The position numbers and the translations under genes are program-made. The notes beneath the pieces are model-generated. The model was given only the letters and a program-made list of their open reading frames with translations. It ran no database searches and had not been told where the DNA came from. Of a stretch of 64,000 bases of DNA, positions 33,995 to 46,100 are shown piece by piece. Numbering within the stretch: the first letter of the stretch is position 1; each line of letters starts with the position of its first letter. This DNA is from Cladopsammia gracilis. Lineage: Eukaryota > Cnidaria > Anthozoa > Scleractinia > Dendrophylliidae. The stretch covers positions 1,368,501 through 1,432,500 of the forward strand of contig JAJGOT010000171.1 of NCBI GenBank assembly GCA_022457155.1, written 5' to 3'.

Positions 33995-35903
33995 TGCGGC
34001 TACCAGCTGCCGGCTTTCTTTCTCACCAGTGGTTTTGATGTAAAATAATATTTATTATAAAACGCACTGGTTTTCCTTTTGCTAGAGTATTTTTTTTTTG
34101 TATTATGCTTCTCCGAGCTGCGAGCTGTCATGTAAGCGAACGCAGGGATAAAACAAAAATTCTGTCCTTGATAATTCATCATGCCCGCCAAAAAATGGAA
34201 TCACATGGTATTCATTTCAAATTTGTATGTGACGTAAATGATTTTGATTGACAGGAGAGAGAAAATGTCGGTCCAAAAGTAAGGTCTTGAACACAAATTG
34301 AGTTGTCGCCTTCAATTTGTTTTGACAAGTCAATTATTGTGATTCTTAGAACGACGACTTATGTGATGGAAAAGTATAGAATTGTTTGGCTTGTTTTAGT
34401 AATTGACAGTGTAGTTAGCTCTGAAAGTCATTTTTATCCTCTTTAATATACGTTTAATGTAAATAACTATCATCGCTATTTAGTTATCAGGCATTAAAAG
34501 AAAGCGTATGTATAAAAAATTAGGACGGGTGGGCGGAAGGTCTGTAAGACAAATAGCATGTACAGTAAAATGCATAACTCTTATGTGTCACATTCGCTTT
34601 ATTTATGTAGTTTTATCCAAATTCTTAACGCTAACTTAGGGTAGACTTAGTAGTACTAATTAAGTAAAGTTGCAAACTGCAATGTGTAAAGAGACGATTT
34701 TTATGTACGAAAGGACACCGGCGTGGTTTTATAATACGCCGGAAGTGTGTGGAAGGTTATATGGAGTTAAAAATGCTAGTTTAAGAATCATAAAATAGAA
34801 TAATTAGATCCGATTTTTATTAGCTCAGTATTCTCTTCTTTTAGTCTATATTAATTTTAATGATTTAGAACGTACATTCTAACGTTCGTTGCTGCGTTAT
34901 TTACAGTTTAAATACCTTAGTTCGGTACCTAATTTATTTTTGACAGATTTTACTAAGTATAAAGAATGCAATTATTCAATAATCTTTCCAATGAACAGGA
35001 TGATTACAGATTTGTGTCGCATCTTCAAGCGATTCAAAAAAATGAAAGTTTTAATATATCAAATTAGTGTGTGATTCTAAAAACATTTTACCTTAGTAAA
35101 GGTGAACCAAGGAGCTCATCTTTTATTATATTTATATGTGGGTTTTGAACTTGTTCCAACCTAAATTACTGCTATATTGTAAAAAGAAAATTCCAACATG
35201 TTCAGTGCATTGTATGTATATTAATCAGTGTTAGTTTTTCTGGTAGACAAAGTTTAACTAGCGGTATTACAAGGACCTAATTTGAAGACTTAACGATGAT
35301 AAGGTTTGATCGATAACAGGGTCATTTCTTGAAGAGTGATACTGGAAATTTTTAGGGTGTTTCTTGGTGTTGCGGAAGCCATTGTTGGTTATCTTTGTGT
35401 TGTGGTGTGGGTATTTTTCAGTGTCTTTTGAATCTTTTGTTTTTGTGATCACACCATCCGCAACACCTAGAAACTACCAATTTTTAGCTCTTTTCAATTA
35501 CAGCCGGTTTAGCGTCTCGTAACTTGCCGTGTTGGCCTGTTTGTAGAATAAGACAATCTACCTTATGGTCATTATGGTTCGTGAAGGGAGATGTGGTTTG
35601 TACAGGGCTATTGCAAGTTTGGTCAAATAATTTAATCACTGGCAAAGTTCGAAATGAATGCGACAATGGACTCAGAATTATCAGATGCTCTTATGTCCAC
35701 ATACCATCGCCTTTTCTTTCTACTTAACATTATTAATAACTTAAAGTGGAAGTAGTTTATTTGGCCTTCACCTGCAAAGCTGTGAAGCGGGGGTGCCGTA
35801 TTTTTTTTTAAACAGAAGTATGTAACAAATATTTAACACGGTTAATAACAAGGAAGACAAGGCTGCTTACCGTATGCTCGGATGAAAAACAAGTTCCACA
35901 GTC

Positions 35904-36391
35904 CGGGGGGGGGGGGGTACTACCTTATATACACTATATAGGTATGTGCCGCCCGATAGGGTAGGATTTTTGGGGTGTTCCGTCCTTAAATAGGGTATCC
36001 TTTTTGGTATTTTTGGTATTGTGATCCCTAGATATTCCTTAGATAGGGTCACTAAATTGCAGTATCCACCCCAACGTGCAAAACGAAAAAGATATGGCAC
36101 CGCTTGTTGAAAAGGTGGATAGCGCTATCCGTCGGATAAATCACTATCCAGTGGATAAGTATTAACAAAATCCTTTGTGTTATCTGCTGGATAGTGATTT
36201 ATTCGGCGGATATCGCTATCCACCTTTTGAACAATCGGGGCATGGTCTGTTAAAACTATACTGCACGCCTGAATTGGGCTTAAAAAGGGTATCGATTCTC
36301 GGTTTTCTACCCTTAAATAGGGTCAGGGTTTGAGAACCTTGGCGGCACACACCTATCCTACATTGTAGGGAGTAACCCCCCCCCCCCCACG
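35904..36391. mobile_element. MITE with G/C homopolymer ends, hosting a nested MITE
   Basis: The left end is GTCC plus a G run, then a TACTACCTTATATACAC-like segment and GGTATGTGCCGCC. The right end is the inverse (GGCGGCACACACC..., then a C run and ACGGG). TAGGGT-type repeats fill both arms. A different hairpin (36105-36234) is inserted in the middle. Confidence 0.7.
36105..36234. mobile_element. Nested hairpin MITE (GTGGATAGCGCTATCC family)
   Basis: Arms GGTGGATAGCGCTATCCG and GGATAAATCACTATCC are mirrored on the right. The same family occurs at 60067-60198, also nested inside another element. Confidence 0.85.
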
Positions 36392-36590
36392 GGTTTCACA
36401 GACAGTGCGCCACGGGAGGGGATGATTTATCTTTTGGTTTGTCCGGTTGATACTGGTAGAAGACTGGTTCATCAGGACATCCAAACACCGGAAGTGGATT
36501 GAAAAAAGGAGTTAGGTGTTTGAAAACCTACTCTCCATGCTAAATAATATTTCCTTTGTTGAAAGTTGAAGTGTTAATGAGTTTGAGTAA

Positions 36591-36878
36591 TTAGAGCAGT
36601 TTTCAATTGAGTGTCAAAAGTAATTACACAATTGCTTTGGTTTTGCATTGCTAGGCTTTGTGATTGGCTAAAAAATCTCGGGCCTCTTTCTTGACCAATC
36701 AGAAGTAAAACCAAAACCCGCGCTTGGCGCCGCCAAAACCCAAACCCGCGCTTGGCGCCGCCGACATGTAATTGCTTCGAGCTCTGATTGGTTCATTAGA
36801 TTGTTTACAACTGCTGGGATTGGTCAGAGTTATTACTTTGGTTTTGGTTTTACGACACTCGATTGAAAACTGCTCTAA
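36591..36878. mobile_element. CCAAT-rich MITE, 288 bp
   Basis: Ends TTAGAGCAGTTTTCAATTGA and inverse. The interior carries several ATTGG/CCAAT words and a duplicated block CCCGCGCTTGGCGCCGCC. Possible GTAA target duplication (36587-36590, 36879-36882). A decayed copy lies at 31690-31950 and a partial match near 38330-38390. Confidence 0.85.
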
Positions 36879-37094
36879 GTAACAATGCGTGTAAGAACTT
36901 GGCAATGCTCTATTGTTCCGCGGCATTTCGCTTTCCCCACATAAGATTGTTTAGTTTTTTTTACTGAGAATGCATCAACCTATGGACAACATGTTTTTGA
37001 AATAAAATGTACTGGAACTTTATTTTAAAGTGAGGTTTCTTTTGTGCTACAAGATTTCATCCAATCGTGAAACTCCAAAACAGTGGCCAAGAAA
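36876..37094 (+). repeat. 220-bp direct duplicate, intergenic copy
   Basis: Nearly identical to 32425-32645 and in the same orientation, so the pair brackets the last ADCY coding exon (33860-33994). Its left edge abuts the CCAAT-rich MITE. Confidence 0.9.
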
Positions 37095-37776
37095 GGCTTC
37101 TAATTTTACATGTTCCCCACATAGAATTTTGGTTGCATTAAAACTCAGAATAGTTTTCACTAAAAGGGAACCAATTAGTAAACTTGAGAGAAATAAATGC
37201 ACTACCTGGTTAAGTTATGGTAGATTTTCATGTTTTAGCGACAATATCACAATTATCACAATTCTGCATTCCTTGCCGTTAGGTTGCCTAGTTCTTACTA
37301 GGACCATTACTTATGGTAAGCACACCTGATTTCCTATGTAAGGTTTTAGCTTCTGATTGTGTTGATCGATTAATTAAAGGAAATAACTAATCCTATTATG
37401 TATAATGTAAATGTAGATATTTAATGAGTATTAATATATTGACAGATGAATCCTGCTTTGTAAATATATATTGTGTGAAATAAATAAGCATTTTTCATTT
37501 AACATTGTAATTACTAGAAGGTTTGTTCAACCAGAATGGCAAAACCATGTACTGAATGTGATTGGTGCTCGAGTATGTTGACTTGATCTTGCAGTATTAC
37601 TTGAAGCTCATGTGACATGTTTAAATAAAGGATTAACCTCAATTTGTGGACTGGTGTAATCATTTTAGCAATTTCTTTTGTTTAAAACATTGTTCATATC
37701 AATGTCGTGCAACTTTGTGTAACGAGATATTGGCTGCGGTCACATCTACGACGTAACTAAAGTTTAACTTAAGTTG

Positions 37777-37939
37777 GGGCCTGGTCGCACTACAGTCAAA
37801 AAAACAAAAATCCGCCGTGCAAAAATCGAGTTAAACAAAAGAAACCGCTCCGGTGGGACACGCTTTTTGTGGAATGTTTTGTTTTTATGTAATTTTGCAC
37901 GGGCTAATTTTTGGTTTCGACTGTAGTGCGACCAGGCCC
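37777..37939. mobile_element. MITE, 163 bp
   Basis: Ends GGGCCTGGTCGCACTACAGT and exact inverse. The interior is A-rich. No target duplication was recognised. Confidence 0.8.
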
Positions 37940-38390
37940 TTAGTCTCAAGTTACGTGACGTCATACCTAACTGTAGTTAGTGCTTTCGGTCATTTTTGTA
38001 CCGTTTCCTCGAGGTCCAGTACCACTGCACTTATATGGGGAATACGTTTCCACATTTTTTTGGCCATATCTAAAGGGTGGTTTTTAGTGTCTTTTCGTAG
38101 CTGGCGTGGCAAAATTTTCTGAACGTTTGAAATATAATGTGAAATGTAATTTTAAAGGATCAGGAGAATAGACAGAATTGTCATTAGGATACATTCATTA
38201 GATGACTGACTGACTTATTCTAAAAAGACTATTTCACAGTAAATGTCTTCTGTTAGTGGAGTCAGAGTCAAGACCAATGGTGATTTCCTCGCACGCTTTT
38301 TTACCGCTGAATGCCCGCTACATGTATTTACTTCGACTTGATTGGTTCATTAGATTGTCTGCATCTGTTGGGTTTGGCCAGAGGGATTAC

Positions 38391-38516
38391 TTAGGCCCAG
38401 TTCAAACGTCGAACTTCACATGTGCCGAATCTAATGCAAATGAGCAAAATCTATTGTTCTTGCTCATTTGCATTAGATTCGGCACATGCGAAGTTCGACG
38501 TTTGAACCGGGCCTTA
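38391..38516. mobile_element. Hairpin MITE, 126 bp
   Basis: Almost a full palindrome: arms TTAGGCCCAGTTCAAACGTC and on to AATCTAATGCAAATGAGCA, mirrored after a spacer of about 12 bases. Confidence 0.9.
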
Positions 38517-38644
38517 GAAAATGGTCACACCCACTCAGCCAATCAGTGCCGAGTATTTGTGTGCTCTATATCCCATAAACTGTCTTAAATTATGTAAAGA
38601 GGCGAGGGCTTTGAAGCCCAGGGAAATTGTGGGGTAAAATAACT

Positions 38645-38787
38645 ACTCATTAGTAAGCTCTATATAGAACATACTAATGAATTCTTTTGTTTTCCTTTGT
38701 TTAAAAGCCTAATTAGTATGCTCTATATAGAGCATACTAATGAGAAAATAGAGCATACTAATGAGTATATAGAGCATACTAATGAAT
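38645..38787. repeat. Cluster of short palindromes ATTAGTATGCTCTATATAGAG
   Basis: The word CATTAGTATGCTCTATA and its inverse TATAGAGCATACTAATG occur about five times in about 140 bp, alternating in orientation. Together they can form several alternative hairpins. No terminal structure or target duplication was recognised. Confidence 0.8.
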
Positions 38788-39496
38788 TACAGGCTGCTAA
38801 TTTAAACAAAAACAACAATGACAATTTTATTTGAAGTTTTCGCTTTACATAACTTAAGCAAGAGATTAATCACCAAAATAACAAAACGAAATTCGACTTA
38901 ACAATTTTTAGGAAAAATTAAACGAAAGACTGGGTCTTTCTGCGTGTACCGGTACTCATTGTCTTCTATTGTTTGTGAGGTATTGTATTTTTGGTCTTGT
39001 TTTGCATTTGTATTATTGTCGTTCTTTGTTCCTTTTGTTTTACGTCATCTGTCCTCCGGTACACACCGAAACAACCGAAAGACTGATCTCACCGTGCTTT
39101 GGAATTCTGTCTCTTTCTCTTTGCTCAATTTCGTTCACTGTCGTAGCCTTTTGGAAACGTGCACTTTTGTCGAATTCATATCATCCCCCAAGCACTCGGA
39201 TATGTCTACGCTCTCAAAAGCAAGTAACTCTTGAGTGGCAAGGACGGCCTCAAGTTCCTCGAGCTCTGTATACTGGCTCATAGTCGGAGCAAATGAGCCA
39301 TCAAAACAACAAAGAATAAACAAAGCTCCAAAGAAAGAAAAGCATTGTTATTCGTAAAATTCTACCAACGTTACGGCGACATCCAAAACAAAATAACAAC
39401 GTGATTCCCAAGTGTGAATGACACAATTAAAATACGCTCATAAATACGATCTGCATAACATATGTTTTCTTCGCGGATATGACCATTTTCTAAGAC

Positions 39497-39639
39497 GGTT
39501 AGACAATGAACGCTCGTGTCCTATGGGACATAGCGCCTCTCGCATTAGATAGAAGTGCCACTCGGGCTACGCCCTCGTGGACTTCTATCTATGCTCGAGG
39601 CACTATATCCCATAGAACACTCGCGTTCATTGTCTAACC
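39497..39639. mobile_element. Hairpin MITE, 143 bp
   Basis: Arms GGTTAGACAATGAACGC..., a middle TAGATAGAAGT and a GCCACTCGGGCTACGCCC loop, mirrored on the right. GC-rich compared with its surroundings. Confidence 0.9.
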
Positions 39640-39808
39640 CTTACTTAGGTTTTGACATCCAATTCTCAAACTCATTAATAATTCATGACCAGAACACAAA
39701 GGAAATCACTACCGTGAAGGAGGTTTTGAAATCGTTTCTTAATTTGCATAGATTTTGGCGATTTTATTCCTTCGTTTTCTCCGCATTTAACGATCAGTTT
39801 GAGAAGCT

Positions 39809-39950
39809 ATATCAAACACTCGAAACAGTGTTTCATCAGATTTCCAAACACCTTGAAGTGGTTTAAAAAAACTCGGCTGCGCCTCGTTTTTCCAATCCAC
39901 TTCTCGGTGTTTGGAAATCTGATGAAACACTGTTCCTCGTGTTTGATATA
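39809..39950. mobile_element. Hairpin MITE, 142 bp (family of 20793-20942)
   Basis: Arms ATATCAAACACTCGAAACAG and TTTCATCAGATTTCCAAACA are mirrored on the right. It lies about 200 bp beyond the NOM1 stop codon. Confidence 0.88.
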
Positions 39951-40010
39951 TTACTTGAAAGCCACTCACACAACAAACACGTGATTGACATACCTCGCGA
40001 TACAAGGGCT

Positions 40011-40016
40011 TTTATT
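40011..40016 (-). terminator. Candidate NOM1 poly(A) signal AATAAA
   Basis: TTTATT on the plus strand gives AATAAA on the NOM1 strand, 133 nt after the stop codon (40149). It is the nearest canonical signal, just before the MITE at 39809-39950. Confidence 0.5.
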
Positions 40017-40148
40017 GCGAAGTACACAATGTTACATACTCTATAGGCGAGAACATGACCGTGGCACAATTTATAATTATTTGTAGAAATAATAATACTC
40101 CTCATGGCCTTTCTGTAACATTTCGTGTGTTAGCAAGAGAACACGAGT

Positions 40149-43100
40149 CTACAATTTGATGAGGTCGGAAGCGCCAATAATACCATCCACAAGATTCAGC
40201 CTTCCTTCCAAATCAACACTGTCTTTACCGGTCTTTAAACTCTTTGTTTTTCCAACAAAATGTTTGATAAAAATTCGCAGGCTTTGACGTAGGGAAGCCA
40301 ACTCTTGCACAGCAGAAATTCTTTCAAAAACATTTCTGTGAAAAAAAAAAGAAAAGAAATAAAATGAGCGCGAAGAGTACCTTTCAGGGCGGCTGGTACC
40401 TTCCCTCCTGTCTTAGCGCGCGCCCCAAATCCTCCCTTCTCTTTTTTGCACCTGCCACCTGGCTATGTCACAACAGTTAGACTCGCGTCGCCACTAGCAA
40501 CGAATCAAAGAATGCGGACTGAGCCACACTTCAGCAATTGCCAATATTTTAATGTTTTGCACAGATGACTCGTCCCAAGCTTACCTACTTATTCTAGCGC
40601 GGTGTGCGTGGAGTTGTGGGTCGCGGATTGCATCCTTCACACGACGCATCGCGCACTCTGTTTTCTCGCGCTAGACCTGCGCTTGGGGGGTGTACAAGCC
40701 AAACGATTGTCTGCATGTGGGTCTATTCATCTATTCATCTTGAAGTGAATAGCTTCAGGCAGGAGTTATCATAGCCAGTGTTTCATTTATATAATGATGG
40801 TAAATGTTTCCACTTTTCTGTTTGTAGCATGTTGTGTTAGTACTCCTTACAGGGACTTGCTAAAAGCAACCAACACTGGTATGTACTTGGTGTATCCCTT
40901 ATTATTTTGTATTTAAACACTTAGTTTTTATTTCAGTAGAAAAAGAAGATAAAAACAGCAGAATAGGGAATCGAACCCGGGCCGTATGATCTACTCCATG
41001 CACACTATCCACTGTACCACCGAGGACTAGCTGCCGGAAATTGTAATTTTTAAGGGATATAAGATAATATGCTGCCAGCCCAGACCATATATAAGAACTA
41101 ACCCTTTCGATACACTGGAAATACTGGAATCAGTGTTTTACCCTAAATGATGATGATGATGATGATGATGAACTTTATTCATGTGTCAATGTATTTAGCT
41201 AGCGCTAATTGGGGACACAACATAAAGATACAATAAATAATGAATAGTATGATAAATAAAAGTTAAGAAATAAGAAAGCTATAAAAGAAGCTATAGTATA
41301 ATCCTATATATATATATTATATATACATTTACAATATTCTAAAATAATAAAAAACAATTCTCAGAACACGGGCACAACTTAAGAGGTACAAATAACACAC
41401 GCAGAGTACTAAATACTAAAATCAGTGCTTCAATCCTAGATACTGTAAGCCGACCCTAAATTACACTGCAATATATCTAAATACATTACAATAAGGGATA
41501 CATGAAGTACCATACATTATGATCTACCTAGGGTGGTGACTAGAATGGATACTCCAAAATCAGGTTGGACACCTTATTGAGACTTATATAACGGAGTAAC
41601 TGGTTAGCTTTCAGTTGAGGTTAGGGGCAGCAGTTTATATAGTTAAATTTAGGACTAAGCAACCCGAGAAGTTAGGTGGTACAGTGGTACGGTAGGCTAT
41701 GTAAGCCTAAGCCTAGCTGAGGTCACAGGTTCAATCCTGAGTGGGGGTTTTAGATTTTCTTTTTTACACTAAAAATTTATTGAAAATAAATTGTAAGTGT
41801 CGTCATTACGTTATATAATTCTCAATAAGTGTCCGAGGTGATCCAACCTGATTTTGGAGTATCCATTCTAGTCACGACCAAGTACCTAGGCCAACACTGC
41901 CCGTGCAACGGGCATACAAGATTGCTGGCTCAATTTTTAGATTAATTATTAAAGGTCCTTGTTCCGCCAGCGTGCGTGATCTAATAAGACTTAGGAACTC
42001 GTCATACAACTCAGTTGAGAGGACAAAACATTTTCAATTTACCTAAGATGTCTGTGCTCAAATTTTTTTCCTTTAGTTTTATCGTTGCAGGATTTTTTTG
42101 CTAAAAAAAGAAAACCTGAAGTCGGGCTTCGGCAGTTGTACGATATTCTTTTTCAAAATCCCCCGCCCTCCTTTAAAAAAATCTACTGGTTCACCCCTAA
42201 ACCGTGTTTGTGTGTGTGTTTGTTATTGTACTGTCACATTGTCAATTTCCAAGGTTTCTTTGCTTCTTTTTAAACCGACAAGATGTTCCAAGGATGTTTT
42301 GCTAGCTGTTAAGGTTGAAGTTTAAAGCAGAAGTCTAAACTAACCTTATTATCTCTGTTGAATAATCCAGTAAAAGATGACGAAATAGGCTGGTAAAAAG
42401 TCGAACAGACGGCTTGTCGAGCTCCACAAAGTTTACAACCTACAAATAATAATTGCAGCCTTTTGGTGGGTTTAAAACATTATTCTAAAGTAATAGTTTT
42501 AAAATGATTGTTAAAACAATTGAAAATCAATGACATGCAACTTTTTACTCACATGCGCAACATACAATCGGCCGCAACACTTTTACTAAAAAAGGATATT
42601 TTTACAATCATCAAAAACAGTGATTTCTGAAAACATGACAATATTTTCCTGTAAACCATTTTCAGCAAGCAGTTTATAAAGGAATATATGTGGACGTTTG
42701 ACGTCGGTTCCCGTTCCTTGTGTTCGGAGGTGAGTGTCATCAATGAGGTTTATATATTTTTATATTTTTTGTATAACAATTTCTGCTACAACAACAGGAA
42801 GGAACAAGTCTGCGCAAATCCAATTAAAAAAAAACATTGTTGGCTGACGGGATGAAAAGAATTTGTATGATCAAAATAGTGATCTATTGTCAGTACCTTA
42901 AGAATGGCTAAAGATAACGCTCTTGTGGCAATGAGGTGAGACATGAGACGTGACAGGTTATTAACACTGTGAGGAGCCAAATCGCTAACAACTTTAAACT
43001 TGTCCCAGAAGGAATACTGAAAAGTGACCTGAAAGAATCAAAAGTGGTAGGTTACATTACTAATTATTTCGGTTAGCAACATAGCAGGAAACTTCGAAAC

Positions 43101-46100
43101 CTTTTTTTTCTGCAAATGGGAAGGTGTGCAGTACTATAAATTGGAAGAGGCTACGTCAACAGATTCTAGTCTCACTTCGAAAAGTCAAAAGACATTTGTA
43201 TCAAAGAAGACCTAAAAATAATGATATTTCAAACATGAAAAAACACGTGTTGAAAATGTTTTAGCGAATTATTCAAAATCGAACAGTTTAATTTGTTTGA
43301 AATTTTCCCATTTAGTGTGCTAGACTGTGTAGATTATAGCGCATTTATTCGCTTGTCGCGGGTACCCCAAAATCGAAAGATAATTAGGAAAAACTGTTTT
43401 TCGCCATGTTTGTTTACCGTTGCTATGGAAACGCCGATTAGCATAAAAAGAGCATTGCCCAAAACTATCATCCAAGCCTAACATCTGGTATCAAATTCAG
43501 ATTCATTGAGCTAAAGTAAGATTATGTATAAGCGCATTCAAAAATGGAAGTGTGACCCCCCCCCCCAAAAAAAAAAAAAAAAAAAAAAACTACTTGGAGC
43601 CACCTTTATTAAATGAAAAACTTATCAGGACAAATATTCTCAGAAGTTTATACGGCGTTTCACTGCATGGACATGACAATTACGAAGGGTACCTGACCTG
43701 ATAACTGCGGCTGTATTCACAGAACTTTTGGCCAAGATAAGCATAGTAAGGATTGTATGTCTTCTCCTACAAACAATAACCATATGATGTAAAATAATGA
43801 AAATCCCATCACATTGAATGACAAAGGAAGTTGTGAATTTGTGTGTACCTGCACGCAGCAGTCAATAAGAACATGGATTACTTCCCGGGTTTGGACGTCT
43901 TTTAGATTCAATCTCAGTAGCTTCTCAAATGCATCAATATAATCCTACAAATGGCAACAAAGAGACAAGTTAAAGCCATATAGCAAGAAAATACATGAAG
44001 GTGTAAAAGATTATAACCTTTAAAAAGGCTGTAAGCGGTTATTTACAAATAACAGAGGCCTTTCTAAGCTTCTTCACCAACAAACACAAGAGGAGTGGTT
44101 CAAGTTTGTTTACCTCGCTTGTCATCATGACAAGAAAAACATTCTTTCTGACATCAGTGTTCATGCGTTGTTTGCGGGCCAGTTCTAACAGCTTGGAGTT
44201 TTCCATTTGAGCAGAAGATGTCGCTACATACTCACTTCCACATCTTCTTGACAAGGAGTAGCCTGCAATCCACCAGCGGCCTACAAGGACAAATTTACAC
44301 TTCACACGGATCTTAATAAAAACGGTTACTTTACAAGATTCACTGGTTACCGTGGGCCATGAAAAATATCACGGCTTAACTTTGATCCTTGGCATATTTT
44401 AGTCTCGTCTAGAACGTCAAAGACTTCTAGAATTCCTGTGACTGCACTACATAAGATCCGTGTTGGACTGTTTCATATTGTTGTTGCTTTAGATTGCTAT
44501 ATATTATTTTACAATTTGTTAAATGACGCTGTAATCAATGTGGGAATATACCTTGTGACTTCATTGCTTACATGTGGTTTACACGATTTGCTGGCGATTT
44601 GCAGGCACAATTAACACATAACTAATCACAACTCACCTTTTGTTTCTGGTTTCAGTAAGTCTTCTAAAGAGATTTTAAGCTGGTTACCGGCTGCCTGGCC
44701 TGGAACACAGTACATCAAATTTAAGACGAGATAATAAAAAAATCAGCATTTTGTCATGTTTATTAAACTAAAATATGTCACTAGCAAACACAAAATGGCG
44801 GTATAGGATAGGTCTAACTTGCGAACTTGACAATAAACTGTGCATCTTATTCCATGCTTTGTGCGATAATTCATAACAAAACAAAAGAATGGCTAATCAG
44901 TGACTCTTGGTCTCACAGAAAAACACTCAATGAATAAAACATGAAGTGGCGCTAATGTTTTGGATTTGGATGTTTAATAACATCATCATTTCTAGACTAA
45001 TACTTGCTTTAAAGGTCGAAAGTTTTCTGCTGAATAATTTCAGCTAAATATATGTGTTGTTTATTAGCTCTGTCACATGGAAACAATATATGCCTGCTTA
45101 TGAATCACATTAAAGAGAATTTGGTATTGTGTGGTGAAATCTGAGTGAGTGATCTATCGCTTGAGAGCAGGACTCTTTACTCCCCTCCGAGAATGCAACA
45201 TAAACTATTGAATATCAGCAGTTATAGTACCATTCTGTTTTTCGTGAACCAACTTACTTGAATCTCTGATGACTGAGCGCAGAACCTTTCTAAGATGTTC
45301 TATTCTGGAAGGGTCATAGCCTGGTATCTTCCTCAAGTTATTATTGCGGAGATTGGATATGACCTCCAACATGAAACGAACTCTAGAACTAAAGAAGATG
45401 GAAAACAAGAAAATGAAATTGTTATTATTCAATTGGTGTTATGTTTGTAGCAGATGTTTCTAAGTATGCAGGTGAACAACATTTTTTAATTATCAGGTAA
45501 AGTAACTGTGTTAGTTTACAGATGGGGCATTTTAAAGATTAAGAGAACGCTCTTCATTATATTTAACAGACTCTTCATTTCAACTGGTTGACTTGCATCA
45601 TAATACTATCGCTTTTTGTATTTGCATTTTTTTTACCAACTGTATGATCTACATGTATATTAATTTATCAGTGGTCACTTGCTTGCTATATCATGCACCA
45701 GTTATAACAAGAGACAGCACACTCTTACTTGCTATTCAGGTTGGGTGCAGACGCCGCCTTAGCTTGGATTTGTAGGATGATATCCTAAAGTTAACGGAAA
45801 TTACAACAAACATGAATATCTTACAGAAGCTTAGGCTGCGCTTTATTTGGAAAATCTGAATCCGGATTCTTCAATCCAAAAAAGGATTGTGCATTTTTTT
45901 AAAACTAAAATCCAAAAACGGATCAAGAATCCGTTGAATCAATACTTCGGTGAGATTCTTCAGATCAAATCTAAATCCGGATTTTAAGGTTGCATTCCTT
46001 TGGTCAAAATCCAAATCTGGATTTTGAATGCAATAACTGATTTTCTGTTTCTTTGGACAAATCCTAAAAAGGATTTCAAATCCAATGAATCCATTCTGAG

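Larger units (their letters stand above)
33995..37640 (+). other. Probable ADCY 3' UTR and downstream flank
   Basis: No gene is seen. 34000-35750 is unique AT-rich sequence without a coding frame, consistent with a long 3' UTR. AATAAA signals occur near 37002 (inside the duplicate), 37480 and 37625. The last is followed by a TGTGGACTGGTGTAAT stretch like a GU-rich downstream element. Which one is used cannot be read from sequence. Mobile elements at 35904-36391 and 36591-36878 interrupt the interval. Confidence 0.45.
40149..44699 (-). other. NOM1: NOM1 exons 14-20: MA3 domain and C terminus
   Basis: Residues about 555-823. After GRWWIAGYS and LLELARKQRMNTDVRKNVFL comes the MA3 domain (DYIDAFEKLLRLNLKD, EVIHVLIDCCVQ, YAYLGQKFCEYSRSYQVTFQ). 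NLSRLMSHLIATRALSLAIL and VNFVELDKPSVRLF follow. The last exon encodes LRQSLRIFIKHFVGKTKSL and stops at TAG (40149-40151). The large final intron (40336-42344) holds a LINE tail, a tRNA-like SINE and the second inverted-flank element. Confidence 0.93.

Noticed and set aside
45258..45390. Alternative acceptor TTCTAG/AGTTCG for NOM1 exon 13
   Set aside because: It breaks the phase set by exon 12; the acceptor at 45389-45390 restores SRVRFML.
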